Assembly (NCBI GenBank): GCA_003522085.1
Contig: DPGI01000003.1
Coordinates: 17,846-39,088, forward strand
Origin: Clostridiales bacterium
GTDB lineage: Bacteria; Bacillota; Clostridia; Christensenellales; UBA1242
Direction: 5' to 3'
Length of the DNA stretch: 21,243 nucleotides
Below, in pieces: positions 7,766 through 15,868 of this stretch; position 1 is the first letter of the stretch, and each line of letters opens with the position of its first letter. A program made the position numbers and the translations under genes. The notes below the pieces were generated by a model. That model had not been told where the DNA came from and did not search any database. It worked only from the letters and a program-made list of their open reading frames with translations.

Positions 7766-9700
7766 AAACTCGTCTTCGCTGAGCATTTTTATGCCAAGCG
7801 ATTTTGCCTTTTCAAATTTTGAACCCGGATTTTCTCCAAGTAAAATATAATCTGTTTTGGCTGAAACAGAGCCAGCAACTTCGCCTCCGCCCGCAAGAAT
7901 AAGTTCGGTTGCTTCCGCCCTTGACAGCGTTGGCAGCGTTCCTGTAAGCACAAATTTTTTGCCCGCGATTGGTGATGTAAAATCACGTTTTGCTGGATTT
8001 TTTATTTTAACTCCCGCTGTCAATAATTTATTGATTTCGGCGATATTTTCTTCATTTTTAAAGAAATCATATACATTTTTTGCAATTATTGGGCCAATAT
8101 CCGTTATATTTTCAATTTCTGAATATTTTGCGTGCATGATGTTTTCTAAACTTCCAAACCTATTGGCAATGTCTCGTGCGGTTTTAATTCCGACTTCGCT
8201 TATGCCTATTGCATACAAAAATTTATGCAGATCAATGCTCTTACTTTTTTCAATAGATTTTGCAAGATTGCCCGCTTTTTTATCCTTAAATTTGTCGAGC
8301 GTTAAAAAGTCTTCATGCGACAGCGAGTAAAGATCGCTTGGATTTTTTACATTCAACATTTGAATAAGCACGGTCGCCGTCTTTTCGCTCATACCCTCGA
8401 TGTTGAAAGCGTCACGCGAAGCAAAGTGCGTGAGCCTTCCTTCGATTTGCTCAAAACAGCCATTTTGATTTGGACAATACAAAAGTGGCCCCTTCTTTAC
8501 AAGCGCACTTCCGCATGACGGGCAAGTTTTAATCTCTTCAATTTCTTTTGCGTTTTCTCCGCGTTCTGCAAGACCCAGCACTTCCGGAATAACTTCGTTG
8601 CTGCGACGCACAAACACGCGGCTGCCGATTGAAACATTTTTGCGCAAGATGTCGTCATAGTTGTTTAAAGTTGCTTTTTGCACTGTTGCACCTGCAAGTT
8701 CAACTGGCTCTAAAACAGCGATAGGAGTCACCTTGCCTGTTCTGCCAACCTGCCACACGACATCTAAAAGTGTGGTCGAAATTTCTTGCGCAACAAACTT
8801 GTATGCTATCGCCCATTTAGGGAACTTAGTCGTCCAGCCAATGTCGTCACGATAGCGGATTTCGTTTATGCTTACCACCGCCCCGTCAATCAAAATGTCA
8901 AGCGACGATTTGCGGGAGTCAATCCATCTGATTTGTTCAATAACTTCGTCTGCCGTTTTCACAACTTTGAAATAGTCGCCGATTGCGAATCCGTTTTTTT
9001 GCAAAAATTCATGAATTTCTTGCTGCGAATTGAAAGTTTTTCCTTCAATTTGCAAAACTGCATAACAGAAAAAGTCAAGATTGCGTTTTGCCGTCTCTTT
9101 TGGATCGAGATTTCTAATCGCTCCAGCTGCCGCGTTTCTGGCGTTTTTAAGTTTTTCTTCGGCGTTACGGTTGTAGATTTTAAGCGCGTGGTTTGTCATC
9201 ATTCCTTCGCCTTCAACAAACAAGTGCCCTTTAAAATCAATTTCAAGCGGAACAGAACGAATTGTTTTCACCTGCTGCGAAACATCTTCGCCCACAAAAC
9301 CATTTCCGCGGGTTGTCGCCGAAACAAACTTGCCGTCGTTGTATTCAATAACAAGATGCAAGCCGTCAAACTTGTATTCAACAGTAAAAGTCATGTCGGG
9401 ATTAAAAGATTGCATATCTCTTATCCAAGACCTTAAATCGTCTTCATCACGAACTTTGTTCAGCGAGTAAAGTTTTTTAGGATGCTCCTTTTTTGCAAAC
9501 GCATCAAGCACTGCTCCGCCCACGCGCAAAGTTGGCGACGATGGTAAAGTTGTGCCGGTTTCTTTTTCAAGGTCGACAAGCGTATAGTAAAGTTTGTCGT
9601 ATTCGGCATCAGAAATTGTTGGCGCATCAAGATCGTAATAATTGTGATTGTGAATGTTGATTTGTTCAATCAACTTTTTCATTTGCGCGATTTTATCCAT
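7748..9700 (-). CDS. ligA: NAD-dependent DNA ligase LigA
   Basis: LigA seals nicks in duplex DNA during replication and repair, using NAD as the adenylate donor. The 650 residues hold the full domain order: an N-terminal NAD-binding domain (HNHNYYDLDAPTISDAEYD), the adenylation domain with the nucleophilic lysine K110 in YKFDG, an OB fold (GRTGKVTPIAVLEPV), a four-cysteine zinc finger (CPSCG, then CPNQNGC), helix-hairpin-helix repeats, and a C-terminal BRCT domain (GKKFVLTGTL to the end). The ATG at 9700 directly follows the pcrA stop codon; its ribosome binding site GGAGG lies inside the last pcrA codons, so the two are translationally linked. The pair pcrA-ligA is a common Firmicutes repair operon. 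A terminator overlaps the stop codon. Confidence 0.97.
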   Translation of the reverse strand: MDKIAQMKKLIEQINIHNHNYYDLDAPTISDAEYDKLYYTLVDLEKETGTTLPSSPTLRVGGAVLDAFAKKEHPKKLYSLNKVRDEDDLRSWIRDMQSFNPDMTFTVEYKFDGLHLVIEYNDGKFVSATTRGNGFVGEDVSQQVKTIRSVPLEIDFKGHLFVEGEGMMTNHALKIYNRNAEEKLKNARNAAAGAIRNLDPKETAKRNLDFFCYAVLQIEGKTFNSQQEIHEFLQKNGFAIGDYFKVVKTADEVIEQIRWIDSRKSSLDILIDGAVVSINEIRYRDDIGWTTKFPKWAIAYKFVAQEISTTLLDVVWQVGRTGKVTPIAVLEPVELAGATVQKATLNNYDDILRKNVSIGSRVFVRRSNEVIPEVLGLAERGENAKEIEEIKTCPSCGSALVKKGPLLYCPNQNGCFEQIEGRLTHFASRDAFNIEGMSEKTATVLIQMLNVKNPSDLYSLSHEDFLTLDKFKDKKAGNLAKSIEKSKSIDLHKFLYAIGISEVGIKTARDIANRFGSLENIMHAKYSEIENITDIGPIIAKNVYDFFKNEENIAEINKLLTAGVKIKNPAKRDFTSPIAGKKFVLTGTLPTLSRAEATELILAGGGEVAGSVSAKTDYILLGENPGSKFEKAKSLGIKMLSEDEFKKLLS

Positions 9701-11899
9701 TTATTCCTCCAAAATTTTAAGCGGTGCTATTTCAAGCATCAAACTTTTAATTCCAAATCCTTCAAATGCGATATCTCCCACCAGTCCGTCGTCGGATATG
9801 CTTTTGATTTCGCCTTTGCCAAATTTTGGATGTTCAACCTTTTGTCCCGGTTTGTATTTGCCAACTTCTACTGTAGGCTTAATTTCAGATGACTGCTCGC
9901 CGCCCAAAATTGTTGCTTTATTAAACGTAAAGCCGCCAAAAGAAGTTTGCGTTGGAGCGCTCGCACTATAGCTGCGCCCCCCACCAAAAACAGATGTTTC
10001 TTCGATTTTTTTAGGCTTATATTCATAAAATCCCAGTTCTTTGCAAAATCTGCTTGGAATTTCATATGAAGTTTTGCCATATAAAAAGCGTTTAGAACAA
10101 TGTGTCAAAATCACTTTTTCTTCGGCACGCGTCACCGCAACATACATTAGTCTTCGCTCTTCTTCAATGTCGTCGGCGCTGTTTGCGCGGCTTATTGGAA
10201 AAATTCCTTCTTCAAGACCAATGATGAACACAACTCTAAACTCCAGCCCCTTCACAGCATGAACGGTGGCAATCGTTACGCTTCCGCCCTCGCCGATTTC
10301 GTCGCTGTCGCTTGCAAGTGTGATGCTTTCAAGAAAGTCAGAAAGCGATGCTGTCGGATTCAGTTTTGCAAATTCACGAACAGCGCCTTCAAATGAAGAT
10401 ATGTTCATTTGTTTGTCAAAACCTTCTTCGGTTTTTGTATCGTATGCGTCTTTTATTTTAAATTTCGAAATAACTTCGCTTACAAAATCTGCAAGTGGCA
10501 TATCAATTTCACTAAGTCCGCAATATGTCTGCACAAAATTTTCAAGTTTTTTCTGGAGCGCTGGCTCGACTTCATAATTTCCGTCAACAAGTGCTCGCAG
10601 CAGCGATTTGTTGCCCGCTAAATGCTTCATTTTTGAAAGCGCGCCATCGCCGATTCCGCGTCTTGGAAAATTGATAACTTTTTGAAAAGCGATGTCGTCA
10701 TCCATGTTTACAAACAATCTTAAATATGCGATTATATTTTTAATTTCAGCACGTTCATAAAACTTAAATCCGCCATAAATTTTGTGCGGAATGTTGTATG
10801 AAAGCAGCGCTTCTTCAAGGTTTCGAGTAAGCGCATTAAGTCGCATTAAAATCGCAAAATCTGATGGCTTATAGCCCTGTCTTAGCAATCTTTCAATCGT
10901 GTTTGCGACAAAAAGCGCTTCGTCACGTTCGTCAACTGCATTATAAATCACAGGCTCATCGCCGCCCTGTCTTTCTGTCCAAAGTTTCTTTTCAAGACGG
11001 GAACTATTGTGTGCGATAAGTTTGTTTGCTCGCTCTAAAATCTTGCCTGTCGAGCGATAATTTCTTTCAAGTTTAAATACTTTTACGTTTGGAAAATCTT
11101 TTTTAAAATTGAATATGTTTTTAAAGTTTGCCCCACGCCAAGAATAGATGCATTGGTCTTCGTCGCCAACTACAAATATATTGCCGTGAACTGAGGCAAG
11201 TTGTCTGACAAGTTCATATTGAACTGTGTTCGTATCTTGAAATTCATCAACTAAAATATACTCAAATCGCTGAGCGTATTTCAAACGAATTTCGTCATGG
11301 TTCAAAAATAATTTATATGTTTTTATAAGCAGATCGTCAAAGTCGAGTGCGTTGTTTTTCTTTAAGCGTTTTTCATATTCGTCGATGATTAAAACAATCT
11401 TTTTTATGTCAACAACCGCTGCGCAAGCACGCTCGTATTCAGCAAGCGACATAATAGTGTTTTTCCAATTTGAAATATGAAAAAGCACATTCTTTTTCCA
11501 CTTGTCTTCGGCAAGGCTCATCTCGTTTAAAATCTCTTTTACAACCTTTTCTGTATCGTCTTCGGCATAGATTGTAAAGTTGCGATTATATCCAAGTGCG
11601 TCGGCGTCCATGCGAAGAATTTTTGCACACATAGAGTGGAAAGTTGAAATCCAAATTCTGTCGCCGTCTGGGCACATGGCCTTCACTCTTTCAGCCATTT
11701 CTCTGGTTGCTTTGTTTGTGAAGGTTATTGCCAAAATGTTGTAAGGGCTGATTCCTTTTGATAGTAAAAAAGCCACTCTGTGCGTGAGGAGTCGGGTCTT
11801 CCCGCTGCCCGCGCCAGCAGTGACTAAAACTGCGCCCTCGGTTTCAACGAGAGCGGCTTGTTGTTCGGTGTTAAGTGAAGAAAAGTCGAAATTGTTCAT
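9701..11899 (-). CDS. pcrA: ATP-dependent 3'-5' DNA helicase PcrA (UvrD/Rep family)
   Basis: PcrA is a superfamily 1A helicase used in excision repair, plasmid replication and clearing of RNA polymerase from DNA. The 732 residues are full length. Motifs in order are the Q motif and Walker A GAGSGKT (about 29-35), TFTNKA (59-64), TFHSMCA (86-92), DEFQDT (218-223), GDEDQCIYSWRGA (245-257), LERNYRST, TVHAVKGLEF and YVAVTRAEE. The last 50 or so residues (YKPGQKVEHPKFGKGEI and on) are the Tudor-like tail that binds RNA polymerase in PcrA proteins. The start at 11899 fits the family N-terminus but has no Shine-Dalgarno; a weak promoter at 11906-11934 could make it leaderless. It lies 27 nt after the unrecognised 111-residue gene and abuts ligA. 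Confidence 0.97.
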   Translation of the reverse strand: MNNFDFSSLNTEQQAALVETEGAVLVTAGAGSGKTRLLTHRVAFLLSKGISPYNILAITFTNKATREMAERVKAMCPDGDRIWISTFHSMCAKILRMDADALGYNRNFTIYAEDDTEKVVKEILNEMSLAEDKWKKNVLFHISNWKNTIMSLAEYERACAAVVDIKKIVLIIDEYEKRLKKNNALDFDDLLIKTYKLFLNHDEIRLKYAQRFEYILVDEFQDTNTVQYELVRQLASVHGNIFVVGDEDQCIYSWRGANFKNIFNFKKDFPNVKVFKLERNYRSTGKILERANKLIAHNSSRLEKKLWTERQGGDEPVIYNAVDERDEALFVANTIERLLRQGYKPSDFAILMRLNALTRNLEEALLSYNIPHKIYGGFKFYERAEIKNIIAYLRLFVNMDDDIAFQKVINFPRRGIGDGALSKMKHLAGNKSLLRALVDGNYEVEPALQKKLENFVQTYCGLSEIDMPLADFVSEVISKFKIKDAYDTKTEEGFDKQMNISSFEGAVREFAKLNPTASLSDFLESITLASDSDEIGEGGSVTIATVHAVKGLEFRVVFIIGLEEGIFPISRANSADDIEEERRLMYVAVTRAEEKVILTHCSKRFLYGKTSYEIPSRFCKELGFYEYKPKKIEETSVFGGGRSYSASAPTQTSFGGFTFNKATILGGEQSSEIKPTVEVGKYKPGQKVEHPKFGKGEIKSISDDGLVGDIAFEGFGIKSLMLEIAPLKILEE

Positions 11900-11905
11900 A
11901 TAAGT

Positions 11906-11934
11906 ATATTAACATATTAAACAAAATCAGTAAA
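11906..11934 (-). promoter_or_regulatory. Weak candidate promoter for pcrA, giving a leaderless start
   Basis: The minus strand reads TTTACT (11929-11934), a 17-nt spacer and TAATAT (11906-11911), each 4 of 6 to consensus. The -10 ends 6 nt before the pcrA ATG. The -35 overlaps the stop codon of the preceding gene. The score is low; it is listed because spacing to the ATG matches three other SD-less genes in this window. Confidence 0.3.
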
Positions 11935-12262
11935 CTAATTTTTGCTCTAAACTGTGTTCAAATTTTTCTTTAAAGCGAGAATATTTCTCGATCACCGACA
12001 AAAGATAGCGTTCTTTGTTGCAAGCATCAAGCGAACGATAATAATTCATATCCATAAGTTCCTTAATTGGATCAAGAGTGTCTTTTGAAAGCACTTCCCT
12101 TGCTTTGTTGTTAAAGTTTTCATCAGCCTCAGAAGAAGTGATAATTTTAAACTTAACATTTGGGCTGAGTGGGGCGTTCATCTTTTTCACTCCACTTCTG
12201 TTGCCTTTGCTGATAAGTCTGTTTCGCGCGTTTTGCGCAAGTCTTTTTAATTCTTGATTCAT
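11927..12262 (-). CDS. Unrecognised 111-residue basic protein upstream of pcrA
   Basis: I do not recognise this family. The product has a basic N-terminal third (MNQELKRLAQNARNRLISKG) and a mixed-charge, probably helical C-terminal part (KYSRFKEKFEHSLEQKLVY). There is no signal peptide, membrane segment or cysteine cluster; the only cysteine is in DACNKERY. The ATG at 12262 follows a strong TAAGGAG site, and a plausible promoter lies at 12301-12328. It ends 27 nt before pcrA, so the two may be co-transcribed. In relatives yqeY often follows rpsU; this protein does not look like YqeY. Confidence 0.75.
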   Translation of the reverse strand: MNQELKRLAQNARNRLISKGNRSGVKKMNAPLSPNVKFKIITSSEADENFNNKAREVLSKDTLDPIKELMDMNYYRSLDACNKERYLLSVIEKYSRFKEKFEHSLEQKLVY

Positions 12263-12300
12263 TTTTGCTCCTTACAGTTCTGACGCTGGTAATTGGTTTT

Positions 12301-12328
12301 ATTTTAAAACTTATTTTCTGCCTGACAA
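12301..12328 (-). promoter_or_regulatory. Candidate promoter for the 111-residue gene (and pcrA-ligA)
   Basis: The minus strand has TTGTCA (12323-12328), a 16-nt spacer and TAAAAT (12301-12306), each 5 of 6 to consensus. The start would be near 12294, leaving a leader of about 30 nt that includes the ribosome binding site. The 150-nt gap 12263-12412 otherwise holds a short GC-rich patch near 12370-12383 for which I see no function. Confidence 0.55.
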
Positions 12329-12412
12329 AAGGAATAAGTTGGCGATTTTGTCGAATTTAAACTAAACATAGCGCCCAGCCCCCAATTATCTCTGCTTGCA
12401 AATTTTATTCAC

Positions 12413-12442
12413 AAAAAAAGCACGACTCGATTTGTCGTGCTT
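12413..12442 (-). terminator. Rho-independent terminator of rpsU
   Basis: The perfect 9-bp stem AAGCACGAC (12418-12426) and its complement (12434-12442) has a 7-nt loop and is followed on the minus strand by a run of T (12413-12419). It lies 28 nt after the rpsU stop and isolates rpsU from the next gene. Confidence 0.92.
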
Positions 12443-12470
12443 AATTTTTAAAAAGTTTGTTAAAAAAGAA

Positions 12471-12653
12471 TTATCCTCTTTTTCTTGCGCGTTTTCTAGC
12501 AGCTTCTTGTTTGCGTTTTTTTGCTACGCTTGGCTTATAGTAAGCTTCTTTCTTTCTAATATCGCCAATGATTCCATCTTTTTGGCACTTTCTTTTGAAA
12601 CGTTTGAGTGCGCTTTCAAGATTTTCGTTTTCACCAACTTTAACTGTTGTCAA
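12471..12653 (-). CDS. rpsU: 30S ribosomal protein S21
   Basis: S21 is a small basic protein of the 30S platform, near the anti-Shine-Dalgarno end of 16S rRNA, where it influences initiation. The 60 residues show the family pattern: VKVGENENLESALKRFKRKC at the start, then a basic helical tail (AKKRKQEAARKRARKRG). The start codon is TTG at 12653; this is the only start that fits the family N-terminus, and a GGTGG-like site lies about 10 nt upstream. It has its own strong promoter and terminator, so it is a single-gene unit although it follows mtaB, as in Bacillus and many Clostridia. Confidence 0.96.
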   Translation of the reverse strand: MTTVKVGENENLESALKRFKRKCQKDGIIGDIRKKEAYYKPSVAKKRKQEAARKRARKRG

Positions 12654-12692
12654 GACTTTTCACCACCTTCTAGGTCTAAAATTTACTTTTAA

Positions 12693-12721
12693 AGTATATG
12701 TATTTTTTGCGCGTTTGTCAA
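12693..12721 (-). promoter_or_regulatory. Strong promoter of rpsU
   Basis: The minus strand has a perfect TTGACA (12716-12721), a 17-nt spacer and TATACT (12693-12698), 5 of 6 to consensus. Transcription should start near 12686, about 33 nt before the TTG start codon. The -35 box begins 8 nt after the mtaB stop codon. Confidence 0.8.
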
Positions 12722-12729
12722 GTAAAAAA

Positions 12730-13968
12730 TTAAATTATTTTTGCTTTTGCTTCGCCGTTTATTTCGCCTATAATTTCGGCTTCAACAATCTGGCCAACTT
12801 TGCCTTCTTGGTCAAAATGGCACATGATATAATTTTTTGTAAATCCTTCACATTTGCCATCTTCACATTTTTCGATGAGCACTTCTCCGCGCTTGTTTTG
12901 CTTTACAAAATTGCTGCGTAAAACTTTGTCAAGACTTGCCAATTTTTCTGCGCGCACCTTTTTAATCTGTGCAGGCAAATCCTTTTCTCTTGACGCTACT
13001 GTCCCGCTGCGGTGCGAATATGGAAAGATGTGCAAGCCCGAAAAGTTGATTTTTTTGATAAACTCATATGTCTGTTCAAATTCTTCGTCTGTTTCATTTG
13101 GAAAGCCAACAATAACGTCAGTCGTGATTGATGCGGAAGGAAAATATTTGCGAATCAACTGGCAAGTTGCAGCAAATTCATCTGGCGTATAGCGTCTATT
13201 CATGCGTTTTAAAACCGATGCACTACCACTTTGCAAAGACAAGTGGAAATGCGGACAAAAGTTTTTAAGATGCGACAATCTTTCAATAAAATCTTCGTTT
13301 GCAATAACTTCTTCCATCGAAGATAATCTCATTCTAAGATTAAACTTGTCAAGAGCTTCTAAAAGGTCGATAAGCGCCAGTTTGCCGTCGATTCGATAGT
13401 CTGACAAGTTGATTCCCGTCAAAACAATTTCTTGTATGTCTGCGGGCAAATTTTCAACTTCTTTTATAATGCTTTCAAGTTTGCGCGATCTGCTGCGTCC
13501 GCGAAGATAAGGAATGATGCAATATGAGCAAAAATTGTTGCAGCCGTCCTGAACCTTTATATATGCACGCGTGCGCGATTGAAGCGAAAACTCTTCTTGC
13601 TCATAAGAAAGTGGCACGTCTTCCACATCTTCTATGTCCCCGACAGCCTTTATTTGTGCTGCAATGTGGTTTTTGCCGGCAACCCCTTTAATGAGTTGAG
13701 CCTTGCCTTCAAACTGCTTTGGATTGTGCTGACTTGCACAGCCACACACATAAATTTTAGCATTTGGATTAAATTTCTTGCATCTTGCAAGCATTTGTCT
13801 TGATTTTTTCTCTGCCTCGCTTGTCACAGCACAAGTGTTTATGACATAGATGTCGGCGAATTCAAGTTTGTCTGAAATTTCATAACCTTGTTGTTTAAAC
13901 AAATTAAGCAAACTGTCGCTTTCATATTTGTTAACTTTGCAACCAAGGGTCAATACACTAACCTTCAT
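12730..13968 (-). CDS. mtaB: tRNA t6A37 methylthiotransferase MtaB (radical SAM)
   Basis: MtaB adds a methylthio group to t6A at position 37 of tRNAs reading ANN codons, making ms2t6A. The ATG at 13968 gives 412 residues, the usual length. The N-terminal domain carries the auxiliary iron-sulfur cysteines C10 (TLGCKVN), C46 (NTCAVT) and one of C75/C77 (YVCGCAS). The radical SAM signature CNNFCSYC has cysteines at 143, 147 and 150. A C-terminal TRAM-like domain ends the protein. The TLGCKVN start and the lack of MiaB features favour MtaB over MiaB or RimO. The frame is open further upstream, to 14130, but that overlaps rsmE; the 13968 start has a TAAGGAG site that overlaps the rsmE stop codon. 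It follows rsmE by 13 nt, as in Bacillus. Confidence 0.93.
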   Translation of the reverse strand: MKVSVLTLGCKVNKYESDSLLNLFKQQGYEISDKLEFADIYVINTCAVTSEAEKKSRQMLARCKKFNPNAKIYVCGCASQHNPKQFEGKAQLIKGVAGKNHIAAQIKAVGDIEDVEDVPLSYEQEEFSLQSRTRAYIKVQDGCNNFCSYCIIPYLRGRSRSRKLESIIKEVENLPADIQEIVLTGINLSDYRIDGKLALIDLLEALDKFNLRMRLSSMEEVIANEDFIERLSHLKNFCPHFHLSLQSGSASVLKRMNRRYTPDEFAATCQLIRKYFPSASITTDVIVGFPNETDEEFEQTYEFIKKINFSGLHIFPYSHRSGTVASREKDLPAQIKKVRAEKLASLDKVLRSNFVKQNKRGEVLIEKCEDGKCEGFTKNYIMCHFDQEGKVGQIVEAEIIGEINGEAKAKII

Positions 13969-13981
13969 TTTTGGTTTCTCC

Positions 13982-14683
13982 TTAGTTTCCACTAATAATG
14001 CTTGCCATGCCCGTAAGCAAAATAGCAGCCGTCTCAGCACGCAATATACGCTGACCAAGTGATATGTTTTCGGGTTTAAGCTGCAAAATTTGTGCTTTTT
14101 CATTTTGCGAAAATCCGCCTTCGCAGCCAATTAAAATGCCAATATCTTTTGCCGTTTTTAAACTAGCAAAATTAAAATCTTCGCCTTCTCGTTCATTGGC
14201 AAAAAGTTTTGTTTGTTTTTTGCCAAACAGCGCAAGCATTTGCTTAAACGAAACAATTTCTATGCTCATAAAGTCCGCGCGTTCGCATTGCTTTGTTGCG
14301 CTAAACATGATTTTTTCATATCTAGAAATCTTTTCAGATGAAAGTTTCATAGTCGAAAATTCGCTTTCAAACATGAAAAGTTTTTTAACTCCAAGTTCTA
14401 CTGCTTTTTGCACGATGATTTCAAGCTTCTCTCTTTTTGTAGCAGCAATGAATAAAGAAATATCATTTTTAGGGCATATTTCGCTTATTTTTGATGAAAT
14501 TACATCAACTTTTGCGTAATTTTTATCAATTTTTGATATTTTACCTAAATAATCTTTTCCGTCGCCGTTTACAACGCAAACTTCGTCGCCTTCTTTAAGA
14601 CGCAAAACACTTTTGAGATGGACAAGTTCTTCCCCCTCAACAAAAGCGACAGTTCCTTCAATTTTTCCTATAAATCTTTTCAC
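13982..14683 (-). CDS. rsmE: 16S rRNA m3U1498 methyltransferase RsmE
   Basis: RsmE methylates N3 of U1498 in 16S rRNA, using S-adenosylmethionine, and is a SPOUT-class enzyme. The 233 residues are close to normal length. It has an N-terminal PUA-like RNA-binding domain (MKRFIGKIEG to about residue 70) and a SPOUT domain with IGCEGGFSQNE and LGQRILRAETAAI, the knotted SAM-binding loops. The usual IGPEGGF and LGPRILRTETA have Cys, Gln and Ala substitutions here, which look tolerable. The start is GTG at 14683, with no Shine-Dalgarno; a TAATAT box 7 nt upstream suggests a leaderless start. The dnaJ terminator separates it from the heat-shock operon. prmA, which commonly lies before rsmE, is absent. 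Confidence 0.93.
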   Translation of the reverse strand: MKRFIGKIEGTVAFVEGEELVHLKSVLRLKEGDEVCVVNGDGKDYLGKISKIDKNYAKVDVISSKISEICPKNDISLFIAATKREKLEIIVQKAVELGVKKLFMFESEFSTMKLSSEKISRYEKIMFSATKQCERADFMSIEIVSFKQMLALFGKKQTKLFANEREGEDFNFASLKTAKDIGILIGCEGGFSQNEKAQILQLKPENISLGQRILRAETAAILLTGMASIISGN

Positions 14684-14690
14684 GCCAAAT

Positions 14691-14719
14691 ATATTACATT
14701 AAAAAAAGTGAAATGGCAA
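14691..14719 (-). promoter_or_regulatory. Candidate rsmE-mtaB promoter inside the dnaJ terminator
   Basis: The minus strand has TTGCCA (14714-14719, 5 of 6), a 17-nt spacer and TAATAT (14691-14696, 4 of 6). The -35 lies in the loop and 3' arm of the dnaJ terminator hairpin. The -10 ends 7 nt before the GTG start of rsmE. Without it rsmE-mtaB would depend on readthrough of a good terminator. Confidence 0.45.
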
Positions 14720-14730
14720 CCCATTTCACT
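14701..14730 (-). terminator. Rho-independent terminator after dnaJ
   Basis: A perfect 10-bp stem (AGTGAAATGG at 14707-14716 and its complement at 14721-14730) with a 4-nt loop is followed on the minus strand by seven T. The dnaJ stop codon (14726-14728) lies inside the stem. It should end the CIRCE-controlled transcript. Confidence 0.9.
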
Positions 14731-15850
14731 TCTTTGAAAGAAAGTTTTGATATTTCGTATAGCTTTTTTCATCAATCTTGCCATCTAATTCTTCGATCGC
14801 TTTTTTAGTTGCGCGATCCATGCTCTTTGGTGGTTCGGCTTTGATTGAAACAAGCATATCACCATATGCGTCACGATTCAATACTTTGACACCTTTGTTT
14901 TTCAGTCTCATGACTGTTCCGCTTGGTGTGAGTTCTGGGATTGTCAACACATAAGGTCCTTTAAGTGTTGGAATTTCGATTTTTGTTCCAAGCAGCGCCT
15001 TTGTGAAAGGAATGTAAAGGTCAAGATAAATATCGTTACCCTTGCGCACTAAAACTTTGTGTGGCGAAACTGAAACATGAATGTTTAAATCACCGTTAAT
15101 TCCGTCTCTCACTGGCGCATTCCCTTCGCCTCTCATGCGAATAGTTTGTCCGTCATCGATTCCGGCAGGAACTTTGACCTTAACTGTTTTTGAAATTTTG
15201 CTGTAGCCTTTTCCATTGCAGGTCGAGCATTTTTCTTTAATGATCTTGCCTGTTGCGTTACACTTTGTGCAGCCGGCTTCACGAATAGTTGTTCCAAACA
15301 TAGTGTTTTGTTGAAATCTAACTCTGCCCGTTCCTTTGCAGTCTGGACAAACAGTAAATTCTTTGCCGTTTTTTGCGCCGGTGCCTTTGCAGTCTGGACA
15401 TTTTTCAATTTTGTTGAAAGTTATGTTCTTTTCTACTCCAAAGCAAGCTTCTTCAAAACTGAGCACAATATTGACAAAAATGTCGTCGCCCTTTTCCATA
15501 ACACGTTGGCTTTGCGCTCCACCTCCGCCAAACGCTGAAAAAATATCTGAGAAGATATCCGAAAATCCGCCGCCTCCGCCGCTGAAGAAATCTCCAAAAC
15601 CGCCAGCGCCGCCTGCGCCACCGAATTGTGGTCCGTCGGCTGAGCCATATTGATCATAATTGGCACGTTTTTTATCGTCGCCAAGAACTTCATATGCTTC
15701 GTTGATTTCTTTAAATTTATTGGCAGCCTCTTCACTTGGATTGATGTCAGGGTGATATTTTTTGGCGAGACGACGATATGCGGACTTAATTTCGTCCGCA
15801 CTCGCACTTTTGTCTACACCTAAAATTGAATAGTAGTCTTTGCTTGCCAT
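14726..15850 (-). CDS. dnaJ: Chaperone DnaJ (Hsp40)
   Basis: DnaJ delivers unfolded clients to DnaK and stimulates its ATPase. The 374 residues contain a J domain with HPD at 33-35, a Gly/Phe-rich linker at about 73-112, and a zinc-binding domain with four CxxC motifs at C151/C154, C168/C171, C194/C197 and C208/C211. The third repeat is CTKCNATG in place of the usual CxxCxGxG, a mild deviation. The C-terminal client-binding domains are complete. The ATG at 15850 has only a weak AAGG site. It is the last gene of the heat-shock operon, 18 nt after the small pyrophosphatase that separates it from dnaK, and ends inside its own terminator. Confidence 0.97.
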   Translation of the reverse strand: MASKDYYSILGVDKSASADEIKSAYRRLAKKYHPDINPSEEAANKFKEINEAYEVLGDDKKRANYDQYGSADGPQFGGAGGAGGFGDFFSGGGGGFSDIFSDIFSAFGGGGAQSQRVMEKGDDIFVNIVLSFEEACFGVEKNITFNKIEKCPDCKGTGAKNGKEFTVCPDCKGTGRVRFQQNTMFGTTIREAGCTKCNATGKIIKEKCSTCNGKGYSKISKTVKVKVPAGIDDGQTIRMRGEGNAPVRDGINGDLNIHVSVSPHKVLVRKGNDIYLDLYIPFTKALLGTKIEIPTLKGPYVLTIPELTPSGTVMRLKNKGVKVLNRDAYGDMLVSIKAEPPKSMDRATKKAIEELDGKIDEKSYTKYQNFLSKK

Positions 15851-15868
15851 TTTTTTGCCTTTTAAAAA

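Noticed and set aside
8786..9436. 216-codon plus-strand open frame inside ligA
   Set aside because: It lies wholly antisense to the well-supported ligA, has no recognisable domain and has a composition expected of a shadow frame.
13969..14130. Upstream extension of mtaB to 14130
   Set aside because: It would overlap 149 nt of rsmE and add residues absent from the family; the ATG at 13968 has a good ribosome binding site and the expected N-terminus.
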